A stretch of 22,203 bases of DNA from an uncultured Eubacteriales bacterium (GCA_900551355.1 URVR01000003.1:1-22203); one strand, 5' to 3'; counted from the stretch's first letter, positions 8,001 to 15,734 are shown. The notes: generated by a model not told the origin, from the letters alone. Program-made: numbers and translations.

Positions 8001-9678
8001 AGCCGTCTCCTTTCTTCATGGGCAGGCGCAGCGTCACGCAGCTGCCGGTTTTTCCGTCGGACGCGGCGGTGAGGCCGTAGTCCGGGCCGTAGTACAGGCG
8101 GAGGATGTGGTCCACGTTGGTCAGACCCAGATGGCCGCCGGGGATGTCCTGGTGCTGCTCCAGCCGGGCCAGCACCTCCGGGGCGATGCCCCGGCCGTTG
8201 TCGGACACCCGCAGCAGCAGGTCGTCTCCGTCAGACTCGGCCCACAGCTTGATGTAGCCCTCCTCCAGATCGGCCACGCCGTGGATGATGGCGTTCTCCA
8301 CCAGGGGCTGCAGCACCATCTTGGGCACGATGCAGTGCTGGAACCGCTCGTCCACGTCGATCTCGCACACGAACCGGTCCTCGAACCGGATCTCCTGGAT
8401 GTTCAGGTACTGCCGCACCAGCTCCAGCTCGTCCTCCAGCGGGATCAGCTCGCTGCCGGAGATGCCGGCCCGCAGCAGCGCCGCCAGATCCGTGGACATA
8501 TCCGCGATCTGGGGGACGTGGTTGGCCACGCCCAGCCACTTCATGCAGTCCAGCGTGTTGTACAGGAAGTGGGGGTTCAGCTGGGCCTGCAGCATCCGCA
8601 GCTGCGTCTCGTTCAGCTCCCGCTGGCGCTGGACAGAGCGCTTCAGATTCTGGCGGTATTCCTCGGTCATGCGGTTGAAGCTGGCGGCCAGACGGCCCAG
8701 CTCGTCAGGGCTGTCCAGATACAGCTGGACGTCGTAGTCGCCCTGCTCCACCTGCCGCATGGCGTCGTCCAGCGCGTTGACGGGCCGGGACAGATAGCGG
8801 CTGAGCCACCATGCCGCCACGGCGCACAGCGCCAGACACAGAAAGCCCAGCGCGCCGCCCACCAGATACAGGGAGCGCAGCACCTGTCCCGTGTAGATGC
8901 GGGGCTGCTGGAGCAGCAGCGTGAAGCCGGCGGGGCCGTCGGCGGTACAGAACGTGCAGTCGTCGCCCTCGCCGCCGGTGAGCTTCTGCCCGGCCAGCAG
9001 CTGGCTGCGCAGAGCGGACACGGTATCCTCGGCCTGCACCGTGCGGGTGTAGTACACCGTGCGCCAGGTGCTGTCCAGCACCAGCAGATCGTCGGCGGGT
9101 GCCATGACGCCGTCAAAAAGCCGGGCAAAGCCGCCGCTGGACATACGGACGGTGACGTAGCCCAGCAGCTGGCCGCCGTAGCCCGTGACGGTGCGGACCG
9201 TCAGCAGGCCGGTGTCGCTGCGGAGGAACACGGTGCCCTCGCTGCGGCGGGCGGCGTACAGTGCGCCCCAGTCCGTGTCCAGCGGGGCGGGCAGGACGGC
9301 GTCGGTGCTGTACAGGCAGACGCCCTGCGGGTCGTAGATGTCCACGTCGGCGTAGGGCCGCAGCGGGGCGGCCCGGCGGTACAGGAACTGGTACAGCAGA
9401 CGGGAATCCTCTCCCGTCCGGCGCAGGGCGCTGCGGGTGATGGTGCTGGCGGCCAGCGCCTCCGCCGTGTCGCCGTACAGGGCGGCGGCGTCGGTGAAGC
9501 GGGCGCTCAGCGTGTCCAGCGCGTCCCGGCCCTGCTGGGCCTGGGTGTGCTCCGCACGGGATACGATGACCTGCATCATCACCACGTCGCACAGCAGCAG
9601 CGGCACCAGCGTGGCCACCAGAATGGTGGCAAACATCCGGTTGCGGAAGGAGCGGCGGATCCAGTTTTTCAGTCTCAT
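7978..9678 (-). CDS. Sensor histidine kinase, YesM/LytS-like
   Basis: This is a 566-residue membrane kinase. A first membrane helix lies near residues 17-38. An extracytoplasmic domain of about 240 residues follows, then a second helix (LYLVGGALGFLCLALCAVAAWW) and a HAMP region ending in PDELGRLAASFNRM. The His_kinase domain (PF06580 type) has QAQLNPHFLYNTLDCM with the phosphoacceptor histidine. The HATPase domain has N-box LQPLVENAIIHG, DNGRGI, and GHLGLTNVDHILRLYYG. The start ATG overlaps the stop of the sensor lipoprotein gene by 4 bp, with GGAGG eight bases upstream. It overlaps the response regulator by 23 bp. The large outer domain is the likely docking site for the neighbouring solute-binding lipoprotein. 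Confidence 0.95.
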   Translation of the reverse strand: MRLKNWIRRSFRNRMFATILVATLVPLLLCDVVMMQVIVSRAEHTQAQQGRDALDTLSARFTDAAALYGDTAEALAASTITRSALRRTGEDSRLLYQFLYRRAAPLRPYADVDIYDPQGVCLYSTDAVLPAPLDTDWGALYAARRSEGTVFLRSDTGLLTVRTVTGYGGQLLGYVTVRMSSGGFARLFDGVMAPADDLLVLDSTWRTVYYTRTVQAEDTVSALRSQLLAGQKLTGGEGDDCTFCTADGPAGFTLLLQQPRIYTGQVLRSLYLVGGALGFLCLALCAVAAWWLSRYLSRPVNALDDAMRQVEQGDYDVQLYLDSPDELGRLAASFNRMTEEYRQNLKRSVQRQRELNETQLRMLQAQLNPHFLYNTLDCMKWLGVANHVPQIADMSTDLAALLRAGISGSELIPLEDELELVRQYLNIQEIRFEDRFVCEIDVDERFQHCIVPKMVLQPLVENAIIHGVADLEEGYIKLWAESDGDDLLLRVSDNGRGIAPEVLARLEQHQDIPGGHLGLTNVDHILRLYYGPDYGLTAASDGKTGSCVTLRLPMKKGDGYAEGSDR

Positions 9679-10649
9679 GCCGCGTCCTCCGCCGTCAGGC
9701 TCCGCCAGATGGCCAGCAGCTCCGCCTGATGGGCGCCGGCGCCGTAGGGATCGTAGGACAGTACCGGGGGCAGGGCGGCGTCCGCATCGCCCCGTATGGG
9801 ACGGCGGAGCTGCCGGGCCAGCCGGGTCTGCACCTCGCTGCTGAGCAGGAAGTCGATGAACGCCCGGGCGTTGTCCTCGTGGGCGCAGTCCCGGACGATG
9901 GCGGCGCAGTCCGGCTGGACGATGGCGCCCTCCGCGGGGTAGACCACCGTAATGCTCAGGCCGCTGTCCGCGGCCTGCAGCGCCAGATCCTCCGTAGTGA
10001 CGCCCACATAGCAGCTGCCGTCGGCCACAGCGTCGGCCACGGCGGCGGCGGAGGGCAGCACGCCGCTGAGATTGCGGGAAAAGGCGGTGAGCACCGCCTC
10101 CTCCTCACCGGGCAGGACCTGGAGCAGCGCCTGCAGCGCGGTGCAGCCGGTGGCGGAGACGGTGGGGTCGGGGCAGGCGATGCGGCCCCGCCACGCCACG
10201 CTCACCAGATCAGCCCAGCTGTCCGGCACGTTGCGCTGCACCAGCTGGTCGTTGTAGATCAGCACCGTGGGCAGCAGGGAAAAGGGCGTCCAGCGATCCT
10301 CGCTGTCCCGGTAGGCGTCGGGGATGTCCGCGGCCAGCGGGGCGGTGTAGGGTGCGAAGCAGTCCCCGTAGGCGGACAGACTGTCCGGCGCCGCGCCCAG
10401 CAGCAGGTCGCAGCCGGAGCTGCCGGCGGCGATCTGCTCCAGCAGGGGCAGCGTCCCGTCGGCGGTGCGCACCTCCACCCAGATGCCGGTGCGGCGCTCG
10501 AATTCCCGCACCGCGTCGTCGTAGACGGCGGCGCTGCGGGCGGTGAAGATCACTAGACGGCTGCTGTCCTCCGGCGCGGAGGCGGACGGCCCGGCGCCGC
10601 ACGAGCACAGCAGGAGCAGCGAGCACAGCAGAGGAATGACGCGCCGCAT
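9675..10649 (-). CDS. Solute-binding lipoprotein, probable sensor subunit
   Basis: This is a 324-residue predicted lipoprotein. The signal peptide ends in LCSC with the lipidated cysteine at residue 17. The mature part has the iron/sugar-phosphate binding-protein fold (AfuA/FbpA/HptA class): LVIFTARSAAVYDDAVREFERRTGI, CDLLLGA, and LPTVLIYNDQLV. I chose the start at 10649 because GGGAGG lies seven bases upstream; an ATG at 10664 would place that site inside the gene. It is ATGA-coupled to the histidine kinase and has no permease or ATPase directly beside it. It resembles HptA and PgtC, binding proteins that hand their signal to a kinase rather than to a transporter. The importer below has its own binding protein, which strengthens a sensing role. 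Ligand unknown. Confidence 0.87.
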   Translation of the reverse strand: MRRVIPLLCSLLLLCSCGAGPSASAPEDSSRLVIFTARSAAVYDDAVREFERRTGIWVEVRTADGTLPLLEQIAAGSSGCDLLLGAAPDSLSAYGDCFAPYTAPLAADIPDAYRDSEDRWTPFSLLPTVLIYNDQLVQRNVPDSWADLVSVAWRGRIACPDPTVSATGCTALQALLQVLPGEEEAVLTAFSRNLSGVLPSAAAVADAVADGSCYVGVTTEDLALQAADSGLSITVVYPAEGAIVQPDCAAIVRDCAHEDNARAFIDFLLSSEVQTRLARQLRRPIRGDADAALPPVLSYDPYGAGAHQAELLAIWRSLTAEDAA

Positions 10650-10669
10650 AAAGGACCCTCCCATACATT

Positions 10670-10721
10670 AAAATAGCTGTAATATATATGTGCTATTTTA
10701 CAGGGCGGCGGGCAAAATAGC
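10670..10721. promoter_or_regulatory. Triple AAAATAGC operator with 22-bp period
   Basis: AAAATAGC occurs at 10670-10677 and 10714-10721, and its reverse complement GCTATTTT at 10692-10699. Centres are exactly 22 bp apart, so the sites lie on one face of the DNA in alternating orientation. The first two form the extended inverted repeat TAAAATAGC-N14-GCTATTTTA. The site ends 20 bases upstream of the sensor lipoprotein start and lies about 75 bases before the plus-strand surface operon promoter. I see no convincing consensus -35 for the minus-strand gene, which fits an activator-dependent promoter. The likely binder is the AraC-type regulator encoded nearby; this is inference. Confidence 0.65.
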
Positions 10722-10793
10722 AAGCGGCGGACGAAAAAAAGGAGAAAGCAGGGGGCGTCTGCCGGTTATCGGGAAAAATTATAAAATATTGCG

Positions 10794-10822
10794 TTGCAAA
10801 TGGAGAAACTGTGTGCTATGAT
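10794..10822 (+). promoter_or_regulatory. Sigma-A promoter of the surface operon
   Basis: TTGCAA at 10794-10799, a 17-base spacer, then TATGAT at 10817-10822 preceded by TGC (extended -10). Transcription should start near 10829, giving an 80-base leader before the Wzz-like gene at 10908. An AT-rich stretch lies just upstream of the -35. Confidence 0.8.
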
Positions 10823-10836
10823 GACGCTGAGTATGT

Positions 10837-10883
10837 GTTCCCTCCCGTGTGGTGCCGCAGCCGCGGGCGCGGCCGGAGGGAAC
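10837..10883 (+). promoter_or_regulatory. Structured 5' leader of the surface operon
   Basis: GTTCCCTCC at 10837-10845 pairs perfectly with GGAGGGAAC at 10875-10883, enclosing a very GC-rich loop that can fold further (GCCGC with GCGGC). The element begins about 8 bases after the predicted transcription start and ends shortly before the purine-rich AGGGGGG. There is no T-run after it, so it is not a simple terminator. It could affect mRNA stability or ribosome access. No known riboswitch or leader family was recognised. Confidence 0.45.
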
Positions 10884-10907
10884 GGTAGGGGGGCAGTTTC
10901 TCGAATC

Positions 10908-11675
10908 ATGAACAAGGACGAAAGATACACGGAGATCGATCTGGCCGCGCTGCTGAAGGCATTCTGGCGGCACATCTGGCTGATCCTGGCGGCCATTGCG
11001 GTGCTGGGCGGCATGGCCTTTGCCTATGCGCGATTCATGATCACACCCATGTACACGGCCAGCGCGCTGATGTATGTCAACAACAACTCGCTGTCCGTGG
11101 GCAGCACCAAGGTGAGCCTCAGCTACTCCGACCTGACGGCGGCCAAGAGCCTGGTGGACACCTATGTTGTCATCCTCAACGCCCGCACCACGCTGAACGA
11201 GGTGATCCGCACCTCCGGCGTGGACTATACCTATAAGGAGATGCAGAGAATGGTCTCCGCCGGCGCCGTCAACTCCACGGAGGTGGTGCAGATCGACGTG
11301 ACCATGCCCGACCCGCAGGAGGCCGAGCGGGTGGCCAACACCATCACCAAGGTGCTGCCCGGCCGCATCGCCGACATCATCGACGGCTCCTCCGCCCGGG
11401 TGGTGGACACCGCCGTGGCGCCCTCCGGCAAGGCGTCGCCCAGCTACACCCGCTATACGGCGCTGGGTATGCTGCTGGGTCTGGTGCTCAGCTGCGGCTT
11501 TATCACGGTGCGCGAGCTGTTTGACGACCGCGTGCAGGACGAGGACTACCTGCTGCAGCGCTATGCCGACATCCCCGTGCTGGCGGTGATCCCTGACCTG
11601 AACCAGACGAAGCACGGCTCCTACGGATACTATGAGAGTGCCGCGTCCTACGGCGGAAAGGAGGCGGCGCGATGA
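10908..11675 (+). CDS. Wzz/YveK-type chain-length and kinase-activator protein
   Basis: This 255-residue membrane protein is of the polysaccharide co-polymerase family. An N-terminal cytoplasmic helix contains EIDLAALLKAFWRH. Membrane segment 1 is at about residues 22-42, followed by an outer domain beginning YTASALMYVNN. A proline-rich motif APSGKASPSY precedes membrane segment 2 (about residues 181-201), and a short cytoplasmic tail follows. In Gram-positive bacteria this tail (CapA/CpsC/YveK) activates the separate BY-kinase, which is the next gene here, overlapping by 4 bp. I chose ATG at 10908 because an upstream TTG reading would start inside the -35 box. The AGGGGGG site is 14 bases away, longer than usual, so translation initiation may be modest or structure-dependent. 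Confidence 0.9.
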   Translation: MNKDERYTEIDLAALLKAFWRHIWLILAAIAVLGGMAFAYARFMITPMYTASALMYVNNNSLSVGSTKVSLSYSDLTAAKSLVDTYVVILNARTTLNEVIRTSGVDYTYKEMQRMVSAGAVNSTEVVQIDVTMPDPQEAERVANTITKVLPGRIADIIDGSSARVVDTAVAPSGKASPSYTRYTALGMLLGLVLSCGFITVRELFDDRVQDEDYLLQRYADIPVLAVIPDLNQTKHGSYGYYESAASYGGKEAAR

Positions 11676-12451
11676 GCGAAAAGCATAAGGGCGCCCGCGA
11701 CGCGGGCAAGCGCGAGGCGCAGACGGAGCAGCCCGTCATCGGCGAGAGCCTGAGCTTTGCCGCCACCGAGGCCTACAAGCTGCTGCGCACCAACCTGATG
11801 TTTGCCCTGCCCGACGAGGGGAAATGCCGGGTGGTGGGCATCACCAGCGCCCTGCGGGCCGAGGGCAAGAGCACCCTGACCATCAACCTGGCCTACACCA
11901 TCGCCCAGGCGGGACACCGCGTCCTGCTCATCGACGGCGATATGCGCCTGCCCACCGTGGCCAAGCGCCTGAACCTGCCCCAGAAGCCGGGCCTGTCCAA
12001 TCTGCTGGCGGGTCTGTGCACCGAGGAGGAGGCCGTGCAGACCAGCGACCTGCTGGACAACCTGAAGGCCATCACCGCCGGCGATATCCCGCCCAACCCC
12101 TCGGAGCTGCTGAGCTCCAGCCGCATGGAGACGGTGCTGCAGCATTTCAGCAGCCAGTTCGACTTCATCCTGCTGGATCTGCCGCCGGTCAACGCCGTGG
12201 CGGACGGCCTGGTGATCTCCAAGCTGGTGGACGGCATGATCCTCGTGGTGTGCCGCGGCTACTGCGAGAAGAAGCCGCTGGAAACGGCGCTGCGGAACAT
12301 GAAATACCTGAACATCAAGATCCTGGGCTTCGTCATGACCCGCGGCAGCGTGGACAAGACAAGCTACCAGAAGAAGTACGGCAAATACCGCTACGGCGGC
12401 GACTACGGCTACGGAGAAGCGCCGGCGGCGGAGGGCAGGCAGAAGCCATGA
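11672..12451 (+). CDS. CpsD/CapB-family tyrosine-protein kinase
   Basis: This is a 259-residue cytoplasmic bacterial tyrosine kinase. It has the ATP-binding Walker A SALRAEGKST at residues 59-68 (Lys66), Walker A' VLLIDGDMRLPT at 84-95, and Walker B FILLDLPP near 165-172. The usual proline-glycine of Walker A is Arg-Ala here, a variant I believe occurs in other clostridial members. The C-terminus holds six tyrosines between 232 and 247 (232, 236, 239, 241, 245, 247), the expected autophosphorylation cluster. It is ATGA-coupled to the Wzz-like activator upstream and to the phosphatase downstream, with AAAGGAGG seven bases before its ATG. The three form the classic activator-kinase-phosphatase module of capsule control. 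Confidence 0.94.
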   Translation: MSEKHKGARDAGKREAQTEQPVIGESLSFAATEAYKLLRTNLMFALPDEGKCRVVGITSALRAEGKSTLTINLAYTIAQAGHRVLLIDGDMRLPTVAKRLNLPQKPGLSNLLAGLCTEEEAVQTSDLLDNLKAITAGDIPPNPSELLSSSRMETVLQHFSSQFDFILLDLPPVNAVADGLVISKLVDGMILVVCRGYCEKKPLETALRNMKYLNIKILGFVMTRGSVDKTSYQKKYGKYRYGGDYGYGEAPAAEGRQKP

Positions 12452-13155
12452 TCGACCTGCACAGCCACATCCTGCCGCAGATGGATGACGGCAGCCGCAG
12501 CGTGGACGAAAGTCTGCAGATGCTGGCGGCACTGGCCGCCCAGGGCGTTACGGACGTGGCGGCCACACCCCACTTCTATGCTTCGGAAAACAGCCCGGAA
12601 CGGTTCCTGGCCCGCCGCCGCCACGCCTGGCAGCGTCTGGCGCCGCACCTGACGGCCTCGCTGCCTGCGGTGCATCTGGGGGCGGAGGTGCTGTTCTTCG
12701 AGGGCATCGCCGGGTATGACAAGCTGACCCAGCTGTGCCTCACCGGCACGGACGCGCTGCTGCTGGAGATGCCGTTCCGCCCGTGGAGCCGCCGGATGTA
12801 CGACGAGCTGCGGGAGCTGACGGCCCGGAGGGACGTGACGGTGCTGCTGGCGCATATGGAGCGTTACCTCCCTTATGTGGAGGAGGCGGACTGGCAGCGC
12901 ATGGCCCGCAGCGGCGTGCTGCTCCAGTCCAATGCCGACTTTTTCCGCAGCTTTTCCACCCGCCGCAAGGCGCTGCGCCTGCTGCGGGAGGGCTGGATCC
13001 GGGTGCTGGGCACGGACTGCCACAACATGACGTCCCGGGCGCCCCACATGGACGAGGCGGTGCGCCGCATCGCCCGGTCGCTGGGCGAGGACGCGGTGCT
13101 GCGCCTGGAGGCGCAGGCGGCGGCGCTGCTGCCGGCAAGGGAGGCGGCCCCATGA
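12448..13155 (+). CDS. CpsB/CapC-family tyrosine-protein phosphatase (PHP domain)
   Basis: This is a 235-residue metal-dependent phosphatase expected to remove phosphate from the BY-kinase tyrosine cluster. PHP metal ligands are visible: HSH at residues 5-7, TPHF near 41-44, GAE near 79, LAHMERY, and GTDCHN. Length is close to the usual 240-260. The start ATG overlaps the kinase stop by 4 bp and its own stop overlaps the sortase start by 4 bp. The ribosome site (GGAGGG) is far from the ATG, so translation probably depends on coupling. Confidence 0.93.
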   Translation: MIDLHSHILPQMDDGSRSVDESLQMLAALAAQGVTDVAATPHFYASENSPERFLARRRHAWQRLAPHLTASLPAVHLGAEVLFFEGIAGYDKLTQLCLTGTDALLLEMPFRPWSRRMYDELRELTARRDVTVLLAHMERYLPYVEEADWQRMARSGVLLQSNADFFRSFSTRRKALRLLREGWIRVLGTDCHNMTSRAPHMDEAVRRIARSLGEDAVLRLEAQAAALLPAREAAP

Positions 13156-13886
13156 AAAAGAAACTGCTTTTGATCGGCGGCGCGCTGGCGGTGCTCATCG
13201 CCGCGTACCTGCTGTGGACGTTCCGGACTGTCACGCCGGAGCCTCCGCCCACGACGGAGCCGGATACGGCGGACAGCGCGGCGGGCGGCACGGCGGAGCC
13301 GGACTATACCAGTCCCATCGACTTCGCCGCCCTGCAGGAGCGCTGCGGCGACATCTATGCCTGGCTGGACATCCCGGATACGGACATCAGCTATCCGGTG
13401 GCACAGAACGAGGACGATACCTACTACCTGACCCGGGACATCGACGGCAATTACGACGCGGCCGGCTCCCTGTTTACGGAGAGCGCCTACAACGGCACGT
13501 CCATGGACGACCCGGTAACGGTGATCTACGGACACCGCATGAACAGCAATGTCATGTTCAGCACCCTGCAGAAGACCTATTCCGACCCGGAGGGCTTTGC
13601 CGCCCATCGGGAGGTGGTGCTGTACCTGCCGGATCAGGAGATCCACGCGCAGGTGTTCGCGGCGGTGCCCTACGACAACCGGCACATCCTGTATAACTAC
13701 AATTTTGAGAACGCGCGGATGACCCGCCTGTTCCTCAACAGCATCCGGGAGGTGCGCGCCATCGGCGCCAACCTGGAGCCGGAGGACTTTCCGGAGGAGG
13801 GCGACCGGATGCTGATCCTGTCCACCTGCCTGCAGGGGAACCGCCAGATGCGGTTTCTGGTGCTGGCGAAGTGGACGCCGTCCTGA
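13152..13886 (+). CDS. srtB: Class B sortase
   Basis: This is a 244-residue membrane-anchored transpeptidase that joins surface proteins to the cell wall. The N-terminal membrane helix covers residues 4-24 and a Pro/Thr/Glu-rich linker runs to about 52. The sortase fold has catalytic His128 in YGHRM, Cys226 in LSTC and Arg234 in RQMRF. The first catalytic-domain segment, IYAWLDIPDTDISYPVAQ, is typical of class B. AGGGAGG sits seven bases before the ATG, which overlaps the phosphatase stop by 4 bp. A sortase built by overlap into a tyrosine kinase/phosphatase operon is unusual. The next gene encodes a protein ending in SPQTG, a motif of the class B type, and is its likely substrate. The symbol is given by family. 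Confidence 0.92.
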   Translation: MKKKLLLIGGALAVLIAAYLLWTFRTVTPEPPPTTEPDTADSAAGGTAEPDYTSPIDFAALQERCGDIYAWLDIPDTDISYPVAQNEDDTYYLTRDIDGNYDAAGSLFTESAYNGTSMDDPVTVIYGHRMNSNVMFSTLQKTYSDPEGFAAHREVVLYLPDQEIHAQVFAAVPYDNRHILYNYNFENARMTRLFLNSIREVRAIGANLEPEDFPEEGDRMLILSTCLQGNRQMRFLVLAKWTPS

Positions 13887-13917
13887 AAACAGAGATCTGT
13901 ACCCAATAAGTGCGAGC

Positions 13918-13950
13918 CACTTGTGAAATAGTAAATTTATCACGAAAGTG
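13918..13950 (+). promoter_or_regulatory. AT-rich spacer with imperfect hairpin before the SPQTG gene
   Basis: The 83-base spacer 13887-13969 is much richer in A and T than its surroundings. CACTT-GTGA (13918-13926) can pair with TCAC and AAGTG (13940-13943 and 13946-13950) with a two-base bulge. The ribosome site AAAGGGG follows. I found no convincing -35/-10 pair. It may hold a weak promoter or a leader structure giving separate control of the surface protein. Confidence 0.3.
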
Positions 13951-13969
13951 AGAAAGGGGAAATTCCATT

Positions 13970-14674
13970 ATGAAAAAGCTTATGACCCTGCTCCTGGCGC
14001 TGGCTCTGGCCGCGTCCCTGACGGTGCCCGCGCTGGCGACGTTTACGCCCAGCGTGGAGAACAAGGGCGCTCCCGCAGTCGTTTCCGTCGATGGTGTGGA
14101 CGCAGGCCACATCCGCGTCACCGCCTACGGCGAGCGCGGCACCCATGACGCTGCGGCCGTCACCATCAAGCAGATCCTGGAGGACGCCCACAAGAACGTG
14201 AAAGATGCCGGTACGCTGGACAAGCTGAGCGCCGACGTCAACACCCTGCTGGCCAAGGACCATCCCGACGTGAAGGCCGAGGACCTCATCGTCTCCGATC
14301 TGTTCGACGTCAGCTATGTGGAGAACGGCGCCGTTGCGCCGCTGAACCAGAAGGTCACCATCACCTTCAAGCTGACGGTGCCGGTGGAGAACGTCCTGCT
14401 GGTGCTGCACAAGACCAGCAGCGGCGACTGGGAGCTGATGAACATGGACAGCAGCAAGTACCAGAAGCTGGACAAGTATCAGGTGAAGCTCACCTTCGAC
14501 TCCCTGAGCCCCGTGGTGTTCGCCATTGACAGCGCGGAGTTCCATGTGGATCCCAACGGCCCCTCCTCCCCCCAGACCGGCGAGATCTCTCCCGTCGTGG
14601 TGATCGCGGGCATGACCATCGTGGCCGCCTGCGCCGCCGCCTATGTGGTGCGCAAGGAGAAGGCCGCCCGCTGA
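13970..14674 (+). CDS. Secreted surface protein with SPQTG sorting signal
   Basis: This 234-residue protein has all the parts of a wall-anchored protein. The signal peptide is likely cleaved after ALA (residues 21-23). A 170-residue beta-rich ectodomain follows, with a helical insert (VTIKQILEDAHKNVKDAGTLDKL). At the C-terminus are SPQTG at 200-204, a hydrophobic helix at about 208-226, and the basic tail RKEKAAR. SPxTG matches the class B sortase motif known from Clostridioides difficile SrtB. A sortase of that class is encoded 83 bases upstream. The start has AAAGGGG about ten bases before it. I do not recognise the ectodomain. The stretch VTITFKLTVPVENVLLVLHKTSSGDWELM looks like a beta-sandwich adhesin module, but the function is unknown. 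Confidence 0.88.
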   Translation: MKKLMTLLLALALAASLTVPALATFTPSVENKGAPAVVSVDGVDAGHIRVTAYGERGTHDAAAVTIKQILEDAHKNVKDAGTLDKLSADVNTLLAKDHPDVKAEDLIVSDLFDVSYVENGAVAPLNQKVTITFKLTVPVENVLLVLHKTSSGDWELMNMDSSKYQKLDKYQVKLTFDSLSPVVFAIDSAEFHVDPNGPSSPQTGEISPVVVIAGMTIVAACAAAYVVRKEKAAR

Positions 14675-14701
14675 CGCGGTGCTGCGCCGGAGGACAGGCG
14701 T

Positions 14702-15715
14702 GTGAAAACGCAAGAGACGAAAAAACGGCCCATTGGGCGTATCGCGGCGGTGGCGGCCATTCTGGCTGCCGCCGCAGCGGTGCTTCTGCTGCTCCACAGC
14801 TGGGAGACGCGGCGTCAGAACACGGAAACGCCGGAGGATCCCTACGTCGGACAGGAGGAGTCGCTGACCTATTACAACGGCGCGTGGTATGCCCGCAGGG
14901 AGCTGGAGACCGTGCTGGTGATGGGCGTAGATAAGTATGCCTCGGACGCGGCGGCGGAGGAGGACAGCTATGTCAACCAGGAGCAGGCGGACTTCCTGCT
15001 GCTGCTGGTGCTGGACCGGAAGGCCGGCGTCTGCACGGCGCTGCCCCTGAATCGCGACACCATGACGGAGATCACGGCACTGGGCCTGGCGGGCGAGCGT
15101 GTCGGCACCTTTACCGGCCAGCTGGCGCTGGCCCATACCTACGGCTCCGGCGGGCTGGACAGTGCCCGCAACGAGGAGCGGGCCGTGTCGACCCTGCTGT
15201 ACGGCACGGATATCGACCATGTGATGGCCTTCACCATGGACGCGGTGCCGGTGCTCACCGACGCGGTGGGCGGCGTACCGGTGCTGGTGGAGGATGATTT
15301 CTCCGCCATGACGGACCAGCTGCCCATGGGGCAGGAGGTCACGCTCCGGGGCGACCTGGCGCTGACCTTCGTCCGGGGACGCGGCGGCATGGGCGGCGAA
15401 AAGACCAACCTGAACCGCATGGCCCGCCAGAGCGTCTACCTGCAGGGGCTGTACAGCCAGCTGCAGAGCGCGGCGCAGAACGAGGGCTTCCTGACCCAGC
15501 TGCTGCTGGAGCTGTCGCCCTATCTGGATACGGACTGCACGGCCGCCCGGCTCAACGACCTGTACCAGACGGTGGCGCAGGGGCAGCTGGAGGTGCTGGA
15601 CGCCCCTGCCGGCGAGGCCGTGGTGGGCAGCGAGTTTATGGAGTTTTATGTGGATGAGGACGCCCTGCAGCAGACGGTGATCGACCTGTTCTATGAACGG
15701 CGCGACCCGGCCTGA
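14702..15715 (+). CDS. LCP-family (LytR-CpsA-Psr) protein
   Basis: This is a 337-residue membrane protein with one N-terminal helix (about residues 12-32) and an extracytoplasmic LCP domain from about 70. Typical pieces are VLVMGVD, QADFLLLLVLD, the arginine motif LPLNRDT near Arg118, FTMDAVPVLTDAVGGVPV, and LALTFVRGRGG followed by the NRMARQ helix. LCP enzymes transfer undecaprenyl-linked glycopolymers such as teichoic acid or capsule to peptidoglycan or protein. The start is GTG at 14702 with GGAGG eight bases upstream; no ATG fits. It lies 27 bases after the SPQTG gene. Its place beside kinase, phosphatase and sortase suggests a role in building or decorating the same surface structure. 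Confidence 0.9.
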   Translation: MKTQETKKRPIGRIAAVAAILAAAAAVLLLLHSWETRRQNTETPEDPYVGQEESLTYYNGAWYARRELETVLVMGVDKYASDAAAEEDSYVNQEQADFLLLLVLDRKAGVCTALPLNRDTMTEITALGLAGERVGTFTGQLALAHTYGSGGLDSARNEERAVSTLLYGTDIDHVMAFTMDAVPVLTDAVGGVPVLVEDDFSAMTDQLPMGQEVTLRGDLALTFVRGRGGMGGEKTNLNRMARQSVYLQGLYSQLQSAAQNEGFLTQLLLELSPYLDTDCTAARLNDLYQTVAQGQLEVLDAPAGEAVVGSEFMEFYVDEDALQQTVIDLFYERRDPA

Positions 15716-15734
15716 GCGGGCGAGGAGGCAATAT

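Noticed and set aside
7894..9729. A 611-codon plus-strand frame opposite the histidine kinase
   Set aside because: Shadow of the kinase; no ribosome site or family feature.
10650..10664. Upstream ATG for the sensor lipoprotein
   Set aside because: The ribosome binding site GGGAGG would lie inside the coding region; the ATG at 10649 is seven bases after it and begins the signal peptide directly.
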